DNA of 64,000 bases from JBFHER01 sp041584055 (GCA_041584055.1 JBFHER010000001.1:17302-81301), one strand, 5' to 3'; counted from the stretch's first letter, positions 36,607 through 45,602 are shown. Numbers and translations: made by a program. The notes: generated from the sequence alone by a model not told the origin.

Positions 36607-37011
36607 ATATCAAAAATATTTGGAAATGAAGACAATAAGTATTTCTCTGGCATAGCTTATTATTGCACTGGTTTTGAGTTAAACGAAGCAGAGGCACAGC
36701 AGTCACTTTCTATTGGTTTTGAACGAATCAGTACCATGACAGCTGAGAAGTTGAACAGAAAGGAGCTTGGGACCTTTGGGAGCACGTTTTGCCGTATGCA
36801 TATTTCGTCTGCAACCAAGACAGGTGTAAACCAGCCAGAGGGGAAGGTGACTAATAATTGGGTCAACCAACTGCTATGGCGAACAAATAAACCAGTAGAA
36901 AAACGAGACACCTGGCAACTGGTACATGTGCTTGAGGAAATGCCCAATGATGGCATCATGTCTTCTGGTATTTGGGGCGAAGTGATGATATTAACTGTGA
37001 ATGATAAATAA
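36607..37011 (+). pseudogene. Decayed C-terminal fragment of a GH106 rhamnosidase
   Basis: The frame is open from 36607, without a plausible start, to the stop at 37011. Read against the end of the adjacent GH106 the correspondence is clear: 'NKYFSGIAYYCTGFEL' for 'IRYFSGTATYKKDFTV', 'LNRKELGTFGSTFCRMHIS' for 'VNGHNLGVLWKAPYRMNMD', 'KVTNNWVNQLL' for 'RVTNLWPNRLI', and 'SSGIWGEVMI' for 'PSGLLGPVKI'. Only the final ~130 residues remain, and key structural residues (W-P-N-R, L-P-S-G-L) have changed, so this is a relic and not a working gene. An ATG at 36736 gives a 91-codon ORF that I regard as accidental. Confidence 0.7.
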
Positions 37012-37019
37012 ACGATATA

Positions 37020-40000
37020 ATGGATAATCGAGTAATGAAAATAATATTAAAAGCATTGCTAAGCAAAACCATCTTTATTGCCTTATTACTGAATGTGCTT
37101 CTATCAGATATAGAAGCTCAAAACACATCGCTAGAACATCAATTTCAGAATCCGCCATCTTCGGCAAAGGCCATCGTTTGGTGGCACTGGATAAATGGAA
37201 ATGTGAACAAAGAGAACATAACAGCTGACCTGGAAGCGATGAAAGAAATTGGGATTCAAGGTGCCCAGCTTTTTGATGTTAGCTTAGGGCAGCCCGAAGG
37301 ACCGATATCTTATTTAAGTACGGAATGGCTCGAACTCTTTAATTTTGCGGCTTTAGAAGCCCAACGTTTGGGACTCGACCTTGCTTTTCATAATTGCGCA
37401 GGTTGGTCATCAACGGGTGGACCATCCATCACCCCGGAATATGCTATGCAAAAACTGGTTTATACTGAGACCTTACATCAAGGAGACCATTTATTCAAAG
37501 CTCAGTTAGCTCAACCAGAAACTAATTTGGGCTACTACAAAGACATTGCTATACTTGCCTTTCCCAAACCACAACACGATGAGCGTATCAATGATTTGGA
37601 TTTCAAAAGCCTTGCTGGTAAAGTACGCAACCATTTAGCGCCTGATGATAAAACTGTTTCTGAACAGGCAGTGGTGAAAAAATCGGATATTATTGATTTG
37701 ACATCAAGGGTGCGTATTGATGGTAGCTTAGAATGGGAGGCTCCGGAGGGAGAATGGGTCATTCTGCGATTGGGACATACACCAACGGGTATGATGAATC
37801 GTTTTCCTAGTCATGGTGGTCGTGGCTTAGAGTGTGATAAAATGAATCGTCAGGCCGTTGATGTATTTTGGGAAGGCGGCATTCAGCCCATCATTAACCG
37901 ACTAGATACACTAATAGGTACGGTCGTTAAAAAATGTCATATTGATAGTTATGAGGTGGGAACAGCCAACTGGACGTCGAATTTTGCCAATGAGTTCAAA
38001 AAACTTCGGGCTTACAATTGTCGGTCGTATTTGCCTGCTTTGGCTGGTTACTATGTGGAAAGTGGTGAAGAAACAGAGCGTTTTCTTTGGGATTTCCGTC
38101 GTACCATTGGCGATTTAATGGCTGAGCATTATTACGGGCGTTTTAGTGAACTTTGTCACCAACATGGGATGATTTTTTCAACAGAACCCTACTGGGGACC
38201 TTTTGATAATATGCAAGTGGGCGCAACGGCTGACCTGGTTATGTCTGAGTTTTGGAGTGGTAGTTTAGCATTTTTTGATTCGCCAAAATTTGTGGCTTCC
38301 ATTGCTAAATTAAATGGAAGTACTATAGCTGAGGCCGAAGCCTTTACTGCCATGGGAGGGTGGAATGAACATCCGGCCTCTCTGAAAGCAATGGGTGATA
38401 TGGCTTGGGCGCAAGGCATCAATCGTTTTGTTTTTCACAGCTATGTACACCAACCGTGGGAAGTGGCACCTGGTCTAACCTTAGGGCCTTTTGGTATTGA
38501 CTTTAACCGTTTAAATACCTGGTGGGATCAGGGTAAACCGTTTATCGATTATATCGCCCGAGGGCAGTTTCTATTGCAGCAAGGCACATCAGTAGCCGAT
38601 GTGTTGGTCTTTACAGGCGAGGCTTCACCTAATGATGGATTGCTGATACCTGAGTTAAAAGCAATGGGTTATGATTACGATTTGATAGGGAAAAACAAGT
38701 TGGATGTACTTAGCGTAAAGGATGGGTTGATTTGTACTCCGCTTGGGGATTCTTATCAAGCGTTGGTGATTCCTAAAACCAACTGGTTAACGCCTGAAGT
38801 ACTAAACATAATTGATAAGTTGGTAAAGTCTGGTGCAACGATCATTGGGTCTAAACCTACAAAATCACCAGGTCTTCAGAATTATCCGGAATGCGATCAG
38901 CAGGTCGCACAACTGGCTGAATACTTATGGGGAAGCAACTTAATAAGAGATGGTTCAGTGGTTGATTTTCTGAAAAATGGGACACTTCTACCCGATTTTT
39001 CAATTGAAAAAGGGAGTAGAGAAGAAATTGACTATTTACACCGAAGAACAAAGGAGGAAGATATTTATTTTGTAGCCAACGCTAGAAGAGAGAACCGTAA
39101 GGAATCTTGTTGTTTTCGTGTGTCAGGCAAAGTGCCCGAATTGTGGAATGCCGAAACGGGTACATTATCACAAGCTTCTGTATGGCAAGATAACGGTGAT
39201 GGTACTACAACAGTTGATATTCCATTTGACTCAGAAGGATCTGTATTTGTTGTCTTCAGAAAGCCTGTGTCTTCAGACGAACACATTGTGCGCACATCAA
39301 TGATACTTCATAAGCCAGCACTAAAACCACTGCTCAACTTAGAGATTATAAAGGCCGAATATGGCACCTTTTTACCCGATGGTTTGGTGGATGTGACTGA
39401 AATTGTCAAGCATAAAGTTCAGGATAACAGCTTAATAGTAGAAGCTACGCGTAGCCTTTGTGATGGTGATCCTGCTCCTGGTTATCATAAGGAACTACGC
39501 ATTCAATATCGCATAAATAATGTCATTCTGGAAAAGAATGCCATGGAAAAAGAATGGCTTGAAATAGTCAATGCAGAACGTGGAGAACTTGAGATTATGA
39601 AAGCCGTTTTTGGTAAGTTCGAACGTGGCGTAGATGGTATACCTCCTAACAAACCGATTTACGATGTCACGGAAAAAGTGAAAGCTCAAATTGCTAATGG
39701 CACTTTGGAGATTCCCATAAACGACGCTTTTGTGAAAGACAAACCAGGCTTTAACACAACCCATGCATTACGTATCACTTATACCACAAAAAGTGGAGAG
39801 TTTACCCGTACAGTGCCTCAGGGCAGCGTTTTGAGCTTGAATCAGGATATGTCACCTTCACAACTGATCAATAAAAACGGTAAAGCCATTTGGCGAACGC
39901 CTTACCCAGGTACCTTAAAGTATACGACTTCCCTGGGGAAAACAAAGAAAGTTAAAGTGAAATCGCTACCAGAGCCAATGGAATTAAGAGATGCCTGGCA

Positions 40001-40529
40001 GCTGCAATTTCCTAATTTTGAACACACAAGCTTTGATGAGCTGATTTCCTGGGCAGCATCGCCTGACGATAATATCCGCTACTTTTCAGGAACAGCAACT
40101 TATAAAAAGGATTTTACAGTTTCCAAAGCGATGCTGAAGGACGACACTTCATTGGAGTTGGATCTTGGGAGTGTGAAAGAAATTGCTGAGGTTATTGTGA
40201 ATGGGCACAACCTGGGGGTTTTATGGAAAGCTCCTTACAGAATGAATATGGATAAAGTGCTTAAAGAAGGAAACAATACGCTGGAAGTACGGGTAACTAA
40301 CCTGTGGCCTAACCGTTTGATTGGCGATGAGCAGTTCCCTTTAGATTATGAACGAAAAGGGCCAAACCTGAAACAATGGCCCGAGTGGCTTTTGAATAAT
40401 AACACCCGCCCAACTGAACGTACTACTTTTGCTGCGTTTAAACATTGGCATAAAGACTCAGAATTGCTGCCATCTGGTTTATTGGGACCAGTGAAAATTG
40501 TGGTTTTTAAGGTCCTGGAAATTGAATGA
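37020..40529 (+). CDS. GH106 alpha-L-rhamnosidase with an inserted tandem repeat domain
   Basis: A 1169-residue exported enzyme, long for GH106. The ATG at 37020 gives 'MDNRVMKIILK'; an ATG five codons later (37035) gives a cleaner signal peptide and is equally possible. The signal ends 'DIEAQ'. Catalytic landmarks: 'FQNPPSSAKAIVWWHWING', 'TADLEAMKEIGIQGAQL', 'IAEAEAFTAMGG' (Glu438 and Glu440 in the 37020 numbering), 'FHSYVHQPWE', 'LNTWWDQGKPF'. Between the barrel and the C-terminal sandwich lie two copies (about residues 773-940) of a ~80-residue unit with the pattern K-A-x-(Y/F)-G-x-F ... D-V-T-E-x-V-K; the first also has 'DGDPAPGYHKELRI'. The unit recalls DUF3395-type domains. The end has the standard 'VTNLWPNRLIGDEQFP' and 'LPSGLLGPVKI'. 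Confidence 0.9.
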   Translation: MDNRVMKIILKALLSKTIFIALLLNVLLSDIEAQNTSLEHQFQNPPSSAKAIVWWHWINGNVNKENITADLEAMKEIGIQGAQLFDVSLGQPEGPISYLSTEWLELFNFAALEAQRLGLDLAFHNCAGWSSTGGPSITPEYAMQKLVYTETLHQGDHLFKAQLAQPETNLGYYKDIAILAFPKPQHDERINDLDFKSLAGKVRNHLAPDDKTVSEQAVVKKSDIIDLTSRVRIDGSLEWEAPEGEWVILRLGHTPTGMMNRFPSHGGRGLECDKMNRQAVDVFWEGGIQPIINRLDTLIGTVVKKCHIDSYEVGTANWTSNFANEFKKLRAYNCRSYLPALAGYYVESGEETERFLWDFRRTIGDLMAEHYYGRFSELCHQHGMIFSTEPYWGPFDNMQVGATADLVMSEFWSGSLAFFDSPKFVASIAKLNGSTIAEAEAFTAMGGWNEHPASLKAMGDMAWAQGINRFVFHSYVHQPWEVAPGLTLGPFGIDFNRLNTWWDQGKPFIDYIARGQFLLQQGTSVADVLVFTGEASPNDGLLIPELKAMGYDYDLIGKNKLDVLSVKDGLICTPLGDSYQALVIPKTNWLTPEVLNIIDKLVKSGATIIGSKPTKSPGLQNYPECDQQVAQLAEYLWGSNLIRDGSVVDFLKNGTLLPDFSIEKGSREEIDYLHRRTKEEDIYFVANARRENRKESCCFRVSGKVPELWNAETGTLSQASVWQDNGDGTTTVDIPFDSEGSVFVVFRKPVSSDEHIVRTSMILHKPALKPLLNLEIIKAEYGTFLPDGLVDVTEIVKHKVQDNSLIVEATRSLCDGDPAPGYHKELRIQYRINNVILEKNAMEKEWLEIVNAERGELEIMKAVFGKFERGVDGIPPNKPIYDVTEKVKAQIANGTLEIPINDAFVKDKPGFNTTHALRITYTTKSGEFTRTVPQGSVLSLNQDMSPSQLINKNGKAIWRTPYPGTLKYTTSLGKTKKVKVKSLPEPMELRDAWQLQFPNFEHTSFDELISWAASPDDNIRYFSGTATYKKDFTVSKAMLKDDTSLELDLGSVKEIAEVIVNGHNLGVLWKAPYRMNMDKVLKEGNNTLEVRVTNLWPNRLIGDEQFPLDYERKGPNLKQWPEWLLNNNTRPTERTTFAAFKHWHKDSELLPSGLLGPVKIVVFKVLEIE

Positions 40530-40546
40530 TAAATTAAAATAATGAT

Positions 40547-42853
40547 ATGAGATTAATTGTAATCTTCTTTTTGTGTCTCAACACTTTTGTACAGGCCATT
40601 GAAGTGAAAGATTTAAAATGTGAGTCTGAAACAAATCCCATAGGAATAACAACAGCAAGACCTGGCTTTAGCTGGACTTTCGTTGGTGATGATAAAAGTC
40701 CGCAACAAGGGGGTTTTCGTATTCTGATGGCCTCAAGTATTGAGAAATTAAAGTATCCTGATATTTGGGATACAGGACCAACCAGTAAGTCTGAAACAGG
40801 ACCTTATCTCTACCTTGGAGAACCATTAAAGTCCGGTCAGAAAGTTTACTGGCAGGTAAGTGTCTGGGGTAATAACAGAGGGGTGGTGCATAGCGAACCC
40901 GCCTGGTTTACTATGGGTGAAATCGTGAATCCTGAAAAATCTTTTGAGCCGCCGGTTTTTGAGCAAAAAGATGGGGTAGTGAGAATTACCCTGAATCCCA
41001 AAGATAATGGAAGAACCTTTGAAGGTATTGGCGGGGTAAGTGCCGGCGCATCAAGCGATTTATTATACGATTACAAGGATCCATATCGCAGTCAAATACT
41101 TGATATTCTGTTCAAACCAAAATTTGGTGCTGCTTTTCAGCATTTGAAAGTTGAAATGGGTGGAGGCGAAAATTCAACCTGTGGATCAGAACCCTCGCAT
41201 GCAATTACACGTGAAGAGCTAAAAAATCCCGTTTCGCGTGGTTATGAATTTTGGTTGATGAAAGAAGCGAAGAAACGAAATTCGGATATGATTTTAGAGT
41301 ACCTGCCATGGAGTTTTCCTGGTTACCTAAAAGAAAACATTTTTACCAGGGAGTCGGCAGAATATTTTGTGAGTTTTATGGATGTGGCAAAACGAGAATG
41401 GGATTTGGATATTGATTGGGTAGCAGCAGCTGAAAACGAGAACGATACCGATAGAGATTGGTTGGTGAACGAAGTTCGCCCCATGTTGGATGCCCGGGGT
41501 TATGAAAATGTGAAGATTCAAGGACCGGATGATAATAGTGGCGATTGGCAAATTTTTGAAGAATTTGATGGTGATCCTGAATTTGATAAGGTGGTAGAGG
41601 CTGTAGGATACCACTATGTGACAGGCCGCGAGTTTACCGAAGATATGGTGGATGGTCGTGGTCGTCCTACTACAAAGAAAGCCAAAGCATCGGACAAACC
41701 CCTATGGGCCAGTGAGGATTGGAGCTGGACCGGAAAAGACTGGGGCGGTGCCGGTGCACTTAACCTTGCACGCATTTACAATAAGTTTTACATTCGTGAT
41801 CAGATTACAAAAACGCTTATATGGGCTCCCATTGGTTCGATTTATAAATCGGTGACCTGGGACAAAGCAGGAGCGATGAAAGCAAATAGCCCGTGGAGTG
41901 GCTACTACGAAGTGTGGCCAACCATTTGGGCTACGGCACACACCACCCAGTTTGCTGAACCTCATAGCTGGCAATATTTAGATGGAGCATGCGGACTTTT
42001 TGATGCTTCCACTTACAAAGGCAGCTGTGTTACTCTAAAAGAAAAAAACAGTTCAAACTGGAGTATGATTATCTGCACCGAAGAACCTGAAAAAATGGAG
42101 GTAAATATTAGCAAAGGCCTTTCGGATAAGATCGTACATGTCTGGAGATCCGATGAAAACGAGCAATTTATTCAGCAGAAGAGTATTCGTCCGAAAAATG
42201 GGGTGTTTACCATTGAGCTGGACCCACTATGCATATATTCATTAACAACTACCGATGGTCAGCAAAAAGGACAATATGAAATACCCGAAGAAGCAGCATT
42301 CCCATTCCCTTATAAGGAGGACTATGAGGATAGGGAAGCAGGCGATTTGCCAAAATATCATTCGGATCAAACAGGGAGCTTCGTCATTGCCAAAAGAGAT
42401 GACGGTACAAACTGTTTAAAGCAAATAAACCCGGAACAAGGTTACGACTGGATGCGCGTTTACCGACGTTCAAATATTAAGCCTAATACTTTGATTGGAG
42501 ATGTAAACTGGAAGGATTTTACGTGTAGTGTTGATGCTTTTATAAAAGGCGGCAATGTAGAATTAGGTGGCAGGGTTCAGGGGAGTTATTTGAGAGGGGT
42601 TCGCTTTGTGCTCGAAAAAAGTGGGGACTGGAAACTTGTTTTTGATAAAGATATACTTTCAGAAGGAAGCATTGATGATTTTGATGGAGTTGTGTGGCAC
42701 AACATAAAACTTCGGTTTGATGATAAAGAGATTCATGCCTTTGTTGATGAAGAATTCATGACCAAGGTGAACCATGAAAGTCAATCCGGGTATGTTTTAT
42801 TGGGAAGCTCGTATGATGCTAACCTATTTGATAATTTGGTGATATCAGATTGA
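40547..42853 (+). CDS. GH59 galactocerebrosidase-like beta-galactosidase with rhamnosidase-type N-terminal domain
   Basis: A 768-residue secreted protein (signal about 1-17, 'TFVQA'). Residues ~18-125 are an Ig-like domain homologous to the start of GH78 enzymes ('LKCESETNPIGI', 'GFSWTF', 'KVYWQVSVWG'). From ~150 it follows animal galactosylceramidase: 'FEGIGGVSAGASSDLL', 'YRSQILDILFKPKFGA', 'RGYEFWLMKEAKKRN', 'LPWSFPGYL', 'PLWASEDWSW' (nucleophile position Glu390), 'WSGYYEV', 'AHTTQFAEP', then the lectin-like C-terminal domain from ~585 ('ADQTG'-like 'SDQTGSFVI', 'GDVNWKDFT'). The acid/base lies in 'AAENEN', with N297-E298 the best match to the N-E of the family. Expected activity is removal of beta-galactose. 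It follows GH106 by 17 bp. Confidence 0.85.
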   Translation: MRLIVIFFLCLNTFVQAIEVKDLKCESETNPIGITTARPGFSWTFVGDDKSPQQGGFRILMASSIEKLKYPDIWDTGPTSKSETGPYLYLGEPLKSGQKVYWQVSVWGNNRGVVHSEPAWFTMGEIVNPEKSFEPPVFEQKDGVVRITLNPKDNGRTFEGIGGVSAGASSDLLYDYKDPYRSQILDILFKPKFGAAFQHLKVEMGGGENSTCGSEPSHAITREELKNPVSRGYEFWLMKEAKKRNSDMILEYLPWSFPGYLKENIFTRESAEYFVSFMDVAKREWDLDIDWVAAAENENDTDRDWLVNEVRPMLDARGYENVKIQGPDDNSGDWQIFEEFDGDPEFDKVVEAVGYHYVTGREFTEDMVDGRGRPTTKKAKASDKPLWASEDWSWTGKDWGGAGALNLARIYNKFYIRDQITKTLIWAPIGSIYKSVTWDKAGAMKANSPWSGYYEVWPTIWATAHTTQFAEPHSWQYLDGACGLFDASTYKGSCVTLKEKNSSNWSMIICTEEPEKMEVNISKGLSDKIVHVWRSDENEQFIQQKSIRPKNGVFTIELDPLCIYSLTTTDGQQKGQYEIPEEAAFPFPYKEDYEDREAGDLPKYHSDQTGSFVIAKRDDGTNCLKQINPEQGYDWMRVYRRSNIKPNTLIGDVNWKDFTCSVDAFIKGGNVELGGRVQGSYLRGVRFVLEKSGDWKLVFDKDILSEGSIDDFDGVVWHNIKLRFDDKEIHAFVDEEFMTKVNHESQSGYVLLGSSYDANLFDNLVISD

Positions 42854-42926
42854 AAATCTCAAATCAATAATGCGTTTAATCTAAGTTCGAAATAAAATAT
42901 TGGATTCAGAGAGCTTTTAAGAAGGG

Positions 42927-44420
42927 ATGTTGAATAGAAATAAATTAAAAGTTATGACAGAAAGGTATTTAGCTATTGTAATAATACTGGTTGCAGCATT
43001 CAGCTCTTGCAAAAAGCAGGAACAAGTTAGCAAACCCAACGTTGTTTATATCCTCACCGACCAATGGCGTGCACAGGCGCTTGGGTATGCTGGCGATCCA
43101 AATGTGAAAACGCCTCAACTCGATAAATTTGCAAAAGAAGCAGTTAATTTTGCCAATGCTGTGTCGGTAGCTCCCGTTTGTACGCCACATCGTGCTGCAT
43201 TGATGACGGGGCGCTATCCAACCAGTACAGGTATGTTTTTAAACGATCTTTACTTGCCAGATGAAGAATTGTGCATGGCAGAGATATTCAAAGCACAGGG
43301 CTATCAAACGGCACATGTTGGGGGGAAGTGGCACTTAGATGGTCACGGTCGGCTGAATAATGTAGCGCCGGAACGGCGTCAAGGGTTCGATTTTTGGATG
43401 GGGAACGAATGTTCGCACAATTACGCTAAAGAACCGTACTACAAAAATGATGAACCCAATGTGAAATACTACGAAAGGTATTCTCCATATGCCATAGCCA
43501 ATGCTGCCAACGACTATTTGACTAAAAATGCAGCAAGCGAAAAGCCCTTTTTACTTTTTATCTCCATCGGCACCCCTCATTTTCCACATCATTCAGCACC
43601 AAAAGAGATGAAGGAGATTTATCCAATGGAGGACCTGGTTTTGCCACCGAATGTGCCGCAGGAAGTGGAGGTACGAACACGCAAAGAGTTACAAGGCTAT
43701 TATGGGCACTGCACGGCTACGGACAAAGCCATTGGCACCGTATTGGATAAATTGAACGATTTGGAACTAATGAAGAATACCATTTTTGTTTTTACCGCTG
43801 ATCACGGCGAAATGATGGGATCACACGGTGTTAATCCCTATAAAAAACAGTTGGGTTGGGACGAATCCATCAAAGTACCTTTTCTTATTAGCTACCCATC
43901 CATTGGAAAGAACAGAGGTGCAGTGGTTAATGCACCCATCAACACGCCTGATATTTTGCCATCACTGCTTGGCCTGGCTAATCTCAGTATTCCGGAAACC
44001 ATAGAAGGAGAGGATATTTCAGAATTGATCAGAAATCCTGACCCCTATGCTGACCGTACTGCCTTGGTTATGGGTGTTTGTCCTTTTGGTGGTAATATAA
44101 AGGATTCTGAATATCGTCTTATACGTACAAAACAGTATACCTACGAACGAACCTTAGAAGGGGCAAGCAAGCTTTTTGATAATCTCAATGATCCATATCA
44201 GATGAATAACCTTGTGAATAAACCGGATTTTGAAGCTTTACAGAACGATTTAGATGACCGGCTCGAGGATGAACTGAATAAGATCGGAGATGCCTTTAAA
44301 CCCCGGGAATACTATTTGAAGCACTGGCATTATACTTTAGACGAAAAGAAAAATGCCATTGATTATTGGAGTTTTGAACGTGGAGAAGGTGTGGTTGTAT
44401 CACCAGGTCCTGGAAAATGA
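42927..44420 (+). CDS. S1-family sulfatase (CTPHR), lipoprotein
   Basis: A 497-residue sulfatase with lipobox 'FSSC'. The formylglycine motif is C-T-P-H-R (Cys85 from this start) followed by 'AALMTGRYP'. Metal and active-site features include 'PNVVYILTDQWRA', 'GGKWHLDGH' and 'FVFTADHGEMMGSHG'. 'ERRQGFDFW' and the overall layout place it with the sulfatase at 35.2 kb. An alternative ATG at 42954 ('MTERYLAIVII') gives an equally good lipoprotein signal, so the first nine residues are uncertain. It is the last gene before a 330-bp gap with repeats and a promoter-like box. Confidence 0.92.
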   Translation: MLNRNKLKVMTERYLAIVIILVAAFSSCKKQEQVSKPNVVYILTDQWRAQALGYAGDPNVKTPQLDKFAKEAVNFANAVSVAPVCTPHRAALMTGRYPTSTGMFLNDLYLPDEELCMAEIFKAQGYQTAHVGGKWHLDGHGRLNNVAPERRQGFDFWMGNECSHNYAKEPYYKNDEPNVKYYERYSPYAIANAANDYLTKNAASEKPFLLFISIGTPHFPHHSAPKEMKEIYPMEDLVLPPNVPQEVEVRTRKELQGYYGHCTATDKAIGTVLDKLNDLELMKNTIFVFTADHGEMMGSHGVNPYKKQLGWDESIKVPFLISYPSIGKNRGAVVNAPINTPDILPSLLGLANLSIPETIEGEDISELIRNPDPYADRTALVMGVCPFGGNIKDSEYRLIRTKQYTYERTLEGASKLFDNLNDPYQMNNLVNKPDFEALQNDLDDRLEDELNKIGDAFKPREYYLKHWHYTLDEKKNAIDYWSFERGEGVVVSPGPGK

Positions 44421-44485
44421 ATCGCATTAAACAAATGTTACATTTTGCAACATACATTCATGGATGACCAGTTTTTACAATAAAT

Positions 44486-44584
44486 AGTTCAAATAGTTCA
44501 AAAGCCTGTTTGTGTTATAACTTATTTTTGATATGGTAAAAAAGTAACCAAAGGGATGTCTGGGTTGTTTGAACTTTTGAAGTT
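44486..44584. promoter_or_regulatory. Promoter-like box flanked by direct and inverted TTCAAA repeats
   Basis: In the 330-bp gap at 44421-44750, AGTTCAAA occurs twice in tandem (44486-44493 and 44495-44502) and is mirrored by TTTGAACTTTTGAAGT (44568-44583). So a two-copy element is present in both orientations. Between them TATTTTTG (44523-44530) matches the Bacteroidota -7 consensus TAnnTTTG exactly, though no -33 TTTG lies at the normal distance. The 8-bp palindrome GTTATAAC occurs twice as well (44514 and 44582). This looks like a regulated promoter for the genes from 44.75 kb onward. Confidence 0.4.
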
Positions 44585-44671
44585 ATAACGATTTAATAGT
44601 GAAAAGTGCCTTATATTTTTTGATGCTCAGGACAGGATGCTTAACTTGATAAAGCACAATCATTATTCTAA

Positions 44672-44683
44672 GGGCTTTAGCCC
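44672..44683. repeat. Short GGGCTTTAGCCC palindrome
   Basis: GGGC and GCCC pair around TTTA, directly followed by a second small stem (CCTT / AAGG) at about 44688-44699. Motifs of this form occur as scattered intergenic repeats in many bacterial genomes. There is only this copy in the window, and no T-run that would make it a terminator. Confidence 0.35.
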
Positions 44684-44750
44684 AAACCTTACACAAGGCG
44701 CAGTTTAGGATATAACATGGTATTACATGCCTAAAAAAGATGGGAGAAAT

Positions 44751-45602
44751 ATGAAAAAAATAATATTCGTTTTGACTTTAGCCTTTGTGGCAAATGCAGT
44801 ATTTTCTTCTCAAAAAATAAATCCTCCCAAAGGCAGAATAGCCATTGTTGCAGATGGTAATTCTCCCGACCCAGATGATTTGGGTGGTACCGCGGTGTCA
44901 ATTGCTTTGTTGCGAGCTTCAGGTTTAGAAGATCGTTTGGTGCATTATTCCTATTGCTGCGACTTAATCGTAGGAAGCAGAATTTCGGAAGAGGCAGAAT
45001 TGGAACGACACGCAATGATGCAAACTGCTTGTAATGGTACTGCAAGACGCTGGGGTGGCTTTGAAGGTCTTCCTTTTTATGATGCCAGGTGGCAATTGGA
45101 CCAAACCATAAAAGATTTGAGCAAAGCAATTAACGTATCTACAGAAGAAGATCCGCTTTGGATTGTGGAGGCAGGTGAGCCTGATATCATTGGTTTTGCG
45201 TTGGCATCATCTAACAAAGAAAAACATCAATTTGTGAAGGTGGTATCACACCACCCCGCTAACGATAATGCCGGCGATTTTTACCGTTGGCAGGACATCC
45301 TCGATTTTGGTGTGGAGCAAGTTCGCATTCCCGATCAAAATATAAACTTAAAAGTTGAAAAAACGAAGTGGGACTGGGCCATGAATCATCCGGATGACCG
45401 CATACAATTTGTGTGGTTGATGGGCAAAATGGCCGAAGTAGATGATGTGGTGAAATTTCAAAAAGGAAAGTGGGATTGCTCCGATGCAGGGATGGTCCTT
45501 TACTGGATTACGGGAGCAAACGTTAATCATGGATTAAAACAAGGTACAGTTGAGAATGTCAAAAATTTACTTTTGAATTTCATTGAAAGCAATCCGAAAT
45601 AG
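44751..45602 (+). CDS. Secreted nucleoside-hydrolase-like protein of unknown function
   Basis: A 283-residue exported protein; the start at 44751 is chosen because it follows a purine-rich GGGAG and begins a standard signal peptide (about 1-20, 'AVFSSQ'); an ATG at 44727 would add eight residues. The N-terminal 'VADGNSPDPDDLGG' resembles the Asp cluster that binds calcium in inosine-uridine nucleoside hydrolases, and 'WIVEAGEPDIIGFAL' and 'CSDAGMVLYWITG' fit later elements of that fold. Nucleoside hydrolases cut N-glycosidic bonds of ribosides, but an exported member in a PUL more likely acts on, or only binds, a glycan. I know no defined activity for this type. It begins the second half of the long cluster. 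Confidence 0.6.
   Translation: MKKIIFVLTLAFVANAVFSSQKINPPKGRIAIVADGNSPDPDDLGGTAVSIALLRASGLEDRLVHYSYCCDLIVGSRISEEAELERHAMMQTACNGTARRWGGFEGLPFYDARWQLDQTIKDLSKAINVSTEEDPLWIVEAGEPDIIGFALASSNKEKHQFVKVVSHHPANDNAGDFYRWQDILDFGVEQVRIPDQNINLKVEKTKWDWAMNHPDDRIQFVWLMGKMAEVDDVVKFQKGKWDCSDAGMVLYWITGANVNHGLKQGTVENVKNLLLNFIESNPK

Noticed and set aside
36736..37011. Separate 91-codon gene
   Set aside because: The homologous frame extends upstream of its ATG and matches only the tail of GH106; it is better explained as a relic.
36577..37019. Insertion-sequence remnant in the gap after the first sulfatase
   Set aside because: No terminal inverted repeats, target duplication or transposase similarity is seen; the reading frame matches GH106 instead.
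44672..44699. GGGCTTTAGCCC and following small stem as a terminator
   Set aside because: Stems of four base pairs without a T-run are too weak for intrinsic termination.
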